Shown here in pieces: positions 5,402 through 10,074 of a stretch of DNA of 10,074 nucleotides. The translations under genes were made by a program, and so were the position numbers. The notes beneath the pieces are model-generated. The model saw only the letters and a program-made list of their open reading frames with translations, had not been told where the DNA came from and ran no database searches. Origin of the DNA: Nitrospira sp. (lineage in GTDB: Bacteria; UBA9089; CG2-30-40-21; SBAY01); NCBI GenBank assembly GCA_005239945.1, contig SBAY01000165.1, positions 1-10,074 on the forward strand. Reading direction: 5' to 3'. Numbering within the stretch: position 1 is the stretch's first letter; each line of letters opens with the position of its first letter.

Positions 5402-6958
5402 ATGGCAGAAATAAAAGCGGCTGAAATTAGTTCTGTAATTCGTGACCAGATTACCCGCTATGAAAAAACATTAGAGGTAGAGGAAGTAGGCACGGTCATC
5501 CAGGTAGGTGATGGGATAGCCAGAATATATGGTCTTGAAAAGGCAATGGCCGGGGAATTAGTAGAATTCCCAGAGGCAGGAATATCCGGCATGGTATTAA
5601 ATCTTGAGGAAGATTCCGTTGGTGTAGTTATCTTCGGGGCAGATATTAATATCAAGGAAGGATATACGGCTAAATTGACCGGTCGGGCAGTAAAGGTTCC
5701 AGTAGGTGAGGAATTATTAGGTCGGGTGGTAAATGCACTGGGCGAGCCTATCGATGAAAAAGGACCAATCAAGGCAAAACACTTCAATCCGATTGAAACA
5801 CGGGCGCCTGGAGTGACTGACCGTGTGCCAGTAAAAGAACCATTACAAACAGGTCTAAAGGCAATAGATTCTATGATTCCCATAGGTCGTGGTCAGCGAG
5901 AATTAATAATCAGTGACCGCCAATTAGGCAAAACAGCAATTTTAGTTGATACGATGATAAATCAAAGGGATACAGATGTCTATTCTATTTATGTGGCTAT
6001 AGGGCAAAAGCAATCGACTGTAGCCCAGATAGTTAAAATATTAGAAGACTATGGTGTTCTGCATAAAACCATTATTGTCTCAGCTACAGCGAATGTGCCG
6101 GTGCCCCTACAGTATATTGCCCCTTATGCCGGTTGTGCCATGGGTGAATATTTTCGGGATACCGGAAGGCATTCCCTGGTTATTTATGATGATTTATCCA
6201 AGCATGCTATTGCTTATCGTCAGATGTCGCTTTTGCTTCGAAGACCACCCGGTAGAGAGGCATTCCCGGGGGATGTCTTTTATCTTCACTCAAGATTACT
6301 TGAACGGGCGGCTAAATTAAATGAGGCAAAGGGTAGTGGTTCTTTAACCGCTTTACCGGTAATTGAAACCCAGGCAGGCGATGTCTCCGCTTACATCCCC
6401 ACAAATGTCATCTCCATCACAGATGGACAAATTTACTTAGAAGGGGGATTATTTTACGCCGGAGTGCGACCGGCGATTAATGTCGGATTATCTGTTTCCC
6501 GGGTCGGCTCTTCTGCCCAAACTAAAGCGATGCGACAGGTAGCCGGTAAGTTACGATTAGACTTAGCTCAGTATCGTGAATTAGCCGCCTTCGCTCAATT
6601 CTCCTCTGACCTTGATAAGGCAACTCAAGAACTATTGGCTCGCGGAGAACGAATGGTGCAAATACTTAAACAGGACCAATATAAACCTATGCCCTTACAA
6701 GAACAGGTTATAATTATCTATGCCGGCGTAAACGGCTATCTGGATGATGTTCCTGTCAAGGAATGCTCTCTTTTTGAGGAAGAATTCCTTCAATTTATGG
6801 AAGAACAACATCCGGATATAGGTAAAGGAATTGGGGAGCAAAAGGCCTTAACTGAGACCCTGGAAAACGATTTAAAGACGGCTATAGTAGAATTCAAAGA
6901 AAAATTCTATAAGGAAAAGGAAGAAAAGGCACATAAGGTGTTGGGGGTAACGGTATAA
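5402..6958 (+). CDS. atpA: ATP synthase F1 subunit alpha
   Basis: A 518-residue protein, slightly longer than usual, forming the non-catalytic nucleotide-binding half of the F1 head. The N-terminal beta-barrel domain spans about 26-95. The P-loop is SDRQLGKT at 171-178 where the family has GDRQTGKT: serine replaces the first glycine and leucine replaces the threonine. The lysine and final threonine are kept. Walker B is SLVIYDD (258-264). RRPPGREAFPGDVFYLHSRL (280-299) is the strongly conserved central block. R367 in LSVSRVGSSAQ is the arginine finger that completes the catalytic site on beta. The C-terminal helical domain ends with a lysine/glutamate-rich tail. AAGGAGG at 5386-5392 is a consensus ribosome site 9 nt before the ATG. 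Normally atpG, atpD and atpC follow. None does here. Confidence 0.97.
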   Translation: MAEIKAAEISSVIRDQITRYEKTLEVEEVGTVIQVGDGIARIYGLEKAMAGELVEFPEAGISGMVLNLEEDSVGVVIFGADINIKEGYTAKLTGRAVKVPVGEELLGRVVNALGEPIDEKGPIKAKHFNPIETRAPGVTDRVPVKEPLQTGLKAIDSMIPIGRGQRELIISDRQLGKTAILVDTMINQRDTDVYSIYVAIGQKQSTVAQIVKILEDYGVLHKTIIVSATANVPVPLQYIAPYAGCAMGEYFRDTGRHSLVIYDDLSKHAIAYRQMSLLLRRPPGREAFPGDVFYLHSRLLERAAKLNEAKGSGSLTALPVIETQAGDVSAYIPTNVISITDGQIYLEGGLFYAGVRPAINVGLSVSRVGSSAQTKAMRQVAGKLRLDLAQYRELAAFAQFSSDLDKATQELLARGERMVQILKQDQYKPMPLQEQVIIIYAGVNGYLDDVPVKECSLFEEEFLQFMEEQHPDIGKGIGEQKALTETLENDLKTAIVEFKEKFYKEKEEKAHKVLGVTV

Positions 6959-7017
6959 TGGATAGTAATAAGGAAGTGATGAATCTAATATTCCAAAAAT
7001 GCCAGCCTATTGAGTAA
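6958..7017 (+). CDS. 19-codon ORF overlapping the atpA stop
   Basis: An ATG overlaps the atpA stop (TAATG), in the position where atpG would be expected. The frame stops after 19 codons (MDSNKEVMNLIFQKCQPIE) and does not resemble the start of gamma (usually MAxLRxIKxRI). It may be the stub of a lost coupled gene or chance. The following 7018-7145 has no coding potential I can support, only AT-rich sequence with a weak GTAAC/GTTAC pairing. Confidence 0.2.
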   Translation: MDSNKEVMNLIFQKCQPIE

Positions 7018-7145
7018 CCAACTTTCATCAGAATTTAACTTATACTGTAACCGTTCAGATAGCAGTTACTGGTTTTAGATTTTGAAAGATTTTGATACAT
7101 GGAATGCTTACAAAATATTGAATGTAGAACAAAGAAGGAAGAAAG

Positions 7146-7337
7146 TTGAAGGAAAGTAGAATATTTGATATTGAAGAGCATTTAATAGATTTTGCTCTCC
7201 GTATTATTCGTGTAGGGGAATCTTTGCCAAAAACAAAAATAGGAAATCACCTTGCAGAGCAGCCCATTTCGTTGTGGCAAGAAAGGATGCATATTCATGT
7301 TTCCTCTGCTGACGGGGAAGCAAAATTTTGGCTGTAA
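7146..7337 (+). pseudogene. Decayed four-helix-bundle protein gene (S23/IVP family)
   Basis: From a TTG at 7146 the peptide RIFDIEEHLIDFALRIIRV, then ESLPKTKIGNHLAEQ, is a clear match to the start of the four-helix-bundle family once called S23 ribosomal or intervening-sequence proteins (usually about 115-125 residues). After residue 39 the match breaks. The expected RSGTS continues in the +1 frame as FRCGKKG, and SSADGEA then returns in the first frame where the family has SxANYGEA. The frame ends at 63 codons, about half length. So at least two indels have broken the gene and its last half is gone. Family members often sit inside rRNA intervening sequences or as solitary genes of unclear function. 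Its presence directly after atpA, where atpG belongs, may mark the break of the operon. Confidence 0.7.
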
Positions 7338-7430
7338 CCTTCCGTCTCGTTAGCCAAGAATTACGGATTGTCCCCAAAAGAGATTAAAGACATCCTGGAA
7401 ATTTATGTTATTGTGATATTAGATATTAAA

Positions 7431-9800
7431 ATGTTAAAATTCATTAGATTTACTACCTATTTTATTTCAATTAATTTCTTGACCGAAAATATGGGCTTTT
7501 TCACCCATTGGTTTAACCTGGGAGTGGGGATGACACTCCTGGTTTGTTTTATCCTGACCTATTTCCCCTTTAAACTAACAATGGGAAATAAAGGATTATG
7601 GATGTCGGGAGTGTTCTTCTTCCTCTTTGGATTTGCCTTACTTCCTCAGGATATAATCTTACGAATAACAGGGGTTTTATTCATCCTGTTTGGGCTTGAC
7701 CTGTTTTTGCGAGGGGTGAATAATTCAGCCAGCGAACTACCGGCATTACTTTTTGCTACCACCTGCTACCTGTTTTTTATGGTATTTTATAAATTCAACC
7801 CCTTTGTCTGGTGCTGGGAACAAGGGTTATCATTGGCATTAACCACCTTTATTAGCTCAATTGGTGAAGCTTGCCCCGTTAAGGTAAATATCCTTTCAGG
7901 CCATACATTTCTTGGACTTCATGCCTCAATATTATTGGTGTTTCTTATTCTTAGTTTCTATCTTTTCTCACAGGGGAAAAAGGTTTTCTCGCTGGTATCA
8001 ATCTTAGTTTTAATCATTGCCGTGCAGGTCATCTATATCATTGGTGTTGGGTTGCTGGGGAAATTTTTGCATAAAACCGATATTCTCCTCTTAACCCTGC
8101 CCCTTTATTTACCGTTACTCCAGCTTGTGCCACTTTATATTAGTTTAAGAAGGGTAGAATTTCAACCAATTAGTTTAAATTTAGGGAAAAATAGGGTCAT
8201 ACCGGCCATCTTAAGTCTAATATTAGTCGCTGGTTCTATCGGTTTTTTAACCTTAACCCCATCAGCCTCGCCTGGTGGTAAAGAAAAGGTGGTTTTTTAT
8301 ACAAAGGGTTTTGTGAATTGGTTGATACCCAATTTCGAGGATTTTGGAGCGCGTAGTGGCGGTATGTTTGGTAATCTGCCGTTATTTGTTGCCAGACTTG
8401 GATTTGAACCTACCTGGACCGAAATGATTAATCAAAAAACATTAAAAGAGGCGAAGATATTAGTCATGATAAATATTGATGAACCGATACCTGAAACTGA
8501 AAAAGAGGCTATCTGGGATTTTGTGAAAAAGGGTGGGGCATTACTTTTATTAGGCGACCATACCTTTTATAAAAAGGGTGGCAGTAACCACTTGAATGAC
8601 CTCCTGAAACCTGTCCAAATCAAATATAATTTTGATTCTGCGGATTATTTTATTGGTGGCTGGCTGCATTCTTACGAATATCTTGTTCACCCCTTGACTA
8701 TTGGTCTAAAGGATGTAGAAGATGAGCCGGGAATTGTTGTCGGTGCCTCGCTAAAGGTGAACTATCCGGCTTACCCTATCATTATGGGTAAATATGGCTA
8801 CTCTGATCCTGGCAGAGAAGATAATCCCGACGGGGCATACCTGGATAATTTAGATTATGACCCGGGTGAACAATTAGGGGACCTTGTTCTCGTTGCCTGC
8901 CAAAATTATGGTCAAGGTAAAGTCCTTGTCTTTGGCGATACATCCTCTTTGGCTAACCCTATCTTAATCTTTAGCCATGATTTTGCTAATCAGGTATTTA
9001 CCTGGTTGGCAGGAGATAAAAGGGATAATTTTAATTACAACAATCTTTTTATTTCACTTCTTGGTTTAATCATTGCCCTGGTACTGTTCCTGATATTCAT
9101 TAAAAATCCCCTGGTTTTGATTTGCATGGCGGGTATTACCTTAAGTATTATCTGTTGGACAACAAACCTGAATTTGAGGAATCATATTAGAATTCCCAAA
9201 GGAAATATTGCCTATGTTGACAATTCCCATCTGGGATACTATTCCTTAGAATTCTGGAAACCTAATGGTGTTATGGGTCTGCACTTTAATTTGATGCGGA
9301 ATGGTTATCTGTCTTTTATGCTCAGGGATTTTTCTAAACAAAAGATTTTAAATAGTGATCTATTGATCCTTATTGCCCCAACTAAACCCTTTACTAATAA
9401 AGAGATTGAAATTGTTAAGGAGTATATGAATCAAGGTGGTGTGGTTATTTTAGCAGTTGGTTATGAGGAAAAAGGCGGCTCTTTAAAACTTATGAAGGAT
9501 TTTGGCTTTAGGATTCTAAATGTTCCCTTAGGATATTTTCAGGTAGAGATGGAGGGACTAAATCAGACAGCTACATTTTATAAAGGCTGGCCTATTGTCT
9601 GCGATAATAAAAAGGCAGAGGTGCTCTGCCGTGCCTACAATTACCCGCTTATTGTCAGTCTGCCCTATGGAAATGGTAAATTTGTAGTCATTGGTGATAC
9701 CTTCTTCTTTAGTAACCAGATTTTGGAGGAAGAAGAACAGCCTCATCTGGAGGCTATTTATTTTTTTAGATGGCTATTGCATACTATACTTAAGGGCTGA
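7431..9800 (+). CDS. Large membrane protein with two GATase-like domains
   Basis: About 789 residues from the ATG at 7431. No start has a ribosome site: a TTG at 7368 (810 residues) and an ATG at 7491 (769) are also possible. A TTGTGA-N18-TAAAAT promoter-like pair at 7411-7440 would favour 7491. Residues 30-280 form about eight membrane helices. Next comes an extramembrane domain (about 287-530) with a GGALLLLGDH loop (368-377) and GKVLVFGDTSSLAN (496-509), as in DUF4350/GATase-like proteins. Two membrane helices follow (about 538-577). A second copy of the domain (590-785) has GGVVILAVGYEEKGGS (669-684) and GKFVVIGDTFFFSN (749-762). The copies align in order, so an internal duplication is likely. 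No catalytic Cys-His pair of a true amidotransferase is evident. The family is not one I recognise, and function is unknown. A binding or scaffold role at the membrane is only a guess. Confidence 0.75.
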   Translation: MLKFIRFTTYFISINFLTENMGFFTHWFNLGVGMTLLVCFILTYFPFKLTMGNKGLWMSGVFFFLFGFALLPQDIILRITGVLFILFGLDLFLRGVNNSASELPALLFATTCYLFFMVFYKFNPFVWCWEQGLSLALTTFISSIGEACPVKVNILSGHTFLGLHASILLVFLILSFYLFSQGKKVFSLVSILVLIIAVQVIYIIGVGLLGKFLHKTDILLLTLPLYLPLLQLVPLYISLRRVEFQPISLNLGKNRVIPAILSLILVAGSIGFLTLTPSASPGGKEKVVFYTKGFVNWLIPNFEDFGARSGGMFGNLPLFVARLGFEPTWTEMINQKTLKEAKILVMINIDEPIPETEKEAIWDFVKKGGALLLLGDHTFYKKGGSNHLNDLLKPVQIKYNFDSADYFIGGWLHSYEYLVHPLTIGLKDVEDEPGIVVGASLKVNYPAYPIIMGKYGYSDPGREDNPDGAYLDNLDYDPGEQLGDLVLVACQNYGQGKVLVFGDTSSLANPILIFSHDFANQVFTWLAGDKRDNFNYNNLFISLLGLIIALVLFLIFIKNPLVLICMAGITLSIICWTTNLNLRNHIRIPKGNIAYVDNSHLGYYSLEFWKPNGVMGLHFNLMRNGYLSFMLRDFSKQKILNSDLLILIAPTKPFTNKEIEIVKEYMNQGGVVILAVGYEEKGGSLKLMKDFGFRILNVPLGYFQVEMEGLNQTATFYKGWPIVCDNKKAEVLCRAYNYPLIVSLPYGNGKFVVIGDTFFFSNQILEEEEQPHLEAIYFFRWLLHTILKG

Positions 9801-9813
9801 TAATTTGTGATTT

Positions 9814-9944
9814 TTAACTGTGATTCAAACACTGAATATTAGATACCAGACATCAGACTTAGGAAAAAACACTTCAGGAACTAATTTCCTACATAGAAAA
9901 GCCTGATGTCTATAGTCTACTATCTCTATCTGAATCACAGTTAA
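9814..9944. repeat. Long imperfect hairpin element after the last gene
   Basis: TTAACTGTGATTCA (9814-9827) pairs perfectly with TGAATCACAGTTAA (9931-9944). Further in, AGACATCAG (9848-9856) pairs with CTGATGTCT (9903-9911), with partial pairing between. A small AGGAA/TTCCT stem (9876-9890) tops the loop. The total is about 131 bp of near-palindrome without coding capacity, 14 nt past the preceding stop. It looks like a miniature inverted-repeat element or a structured 3' end. No T tract follows. Confidence 0.65.
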
Positions 9945-10016
9945 TCATAACTTTATGAAGCAATGGAGTATATATTAGTACCTCTTCAAGATTGATTTTA
10001 GGGGTTAGTTGTTTTT

Positions 10017-10050
10017 CCCCTCCCTTGATGGGAGGGGATTGAGGGGAGGG
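10017..10050. repeat. G-rich hairpin and G-quadruplex motif
   Basis: CCCCTCCC (10017-10024) and GGGAGGGG (10030-10037) form an 8-bp stem with a TTGAT loop. A second G block, GGGGAGGG (10043-10050), can compete for the same C arm. The four G runs at 10030, 10034, 10043 and 10048, with loops of 1, 5 and 1 nt, also satisfy the G-quadruplex pattern on the + strand. CCCCATCTCCCCT at the window edge hints that the repeat goes on. Similar C/G-block repeats are scattered in many environmental bacterial genomes. Confidence 0.6.
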
Positions 10051-10074
10051 TGATAATCTTTCCCCATCTCCCCT

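Noticed and set aside
5458..5883. 141-codon minus-strand frame within atpA
   Set aside because: Antisense shadow of a highly conserved gene, with no ribosome site or recognisable motif.
6051..6320. Alternative + frame within atpA
   Set aside because: Lies wholly inside the conserved alpha coding region.
6958..7017. Stub as an atpG remnant
   Set aside because: The peptide has none of the gamma N-terminal motif. Only its position fits.

Overview
The window is an AT-rich bacterial chromosome segment in which every supported gene lies on the + strand. Its core is most of an F-type ATP synthase operon, in the order atpZ-atpI-atpB-atpE-atpF-atpH-[mntA-hepT]-atpA. The host cannot be named from this sequence. 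The operon has a single b subunit, which argues against a phototroph. A BshC-like protein of a type I associate with Planctomycetes, together with short AT-rich and heptamer repeats between genes, suggests an uncultured lineage, perhaps near the PVC group. That placement is inference.

Layout. Positions 1-295 hold an AT-rich inverted repeat and a short orphan ORF. Positions 296-1723 encode a distant relative of the bacillithiol enzyme BshC. A good sigma70-type promoter (1724-1752) overlaps the end of that gene and lies so close to the atpZ GTG codon that the operon mRNA may be leaderless. The Fo genes follow. atpE (c ring) is set apart from the rest: 119 nt of heptamer and AT-rich repeats precede it and a strong hairpin follows it. 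The real atpF start is the GTG at 3604, behind a consensus ribosome site. atpH is then joined, through an 18-codon mini-ORF with overlapping start and stop codons, to a nucleotidyltransferase/HEPN pair of the MntA-HepT (type VII) toxin-antitoxin type. This pair sits between atpH and atpA, which is a rare place for one.

atpA is full length but has an altered P-loop. No atpG, atpD or atpC follows, so gamma, beta and epsilon must be encoded elsewhere if the enzyme is functional. After atpA come a 19-codon ORF, a decayed four-helix-bundle (S23/IVP-type) gene, and a large membrane protein (7431-9800) with an N-terminal multi-helix domain and two copies of a GATase-like extramembrane domain. The last 270 nt hold a long imperfect hairpin and a G-rich hairpin/G-quadruplex motif.

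How the genes fit together: AtpB, AtpE and AtpF form the membrane ion channel, rotor ring and stator. AtpH joins the stator to the alpha/beta head, of which AtpA is half. AtpZ and AtpI are assembly or ion-supply accessories. The c subunit keeps several residues of the sodium-binding signature. MntA-HepT probably shares the transcript with atpH and atpA.
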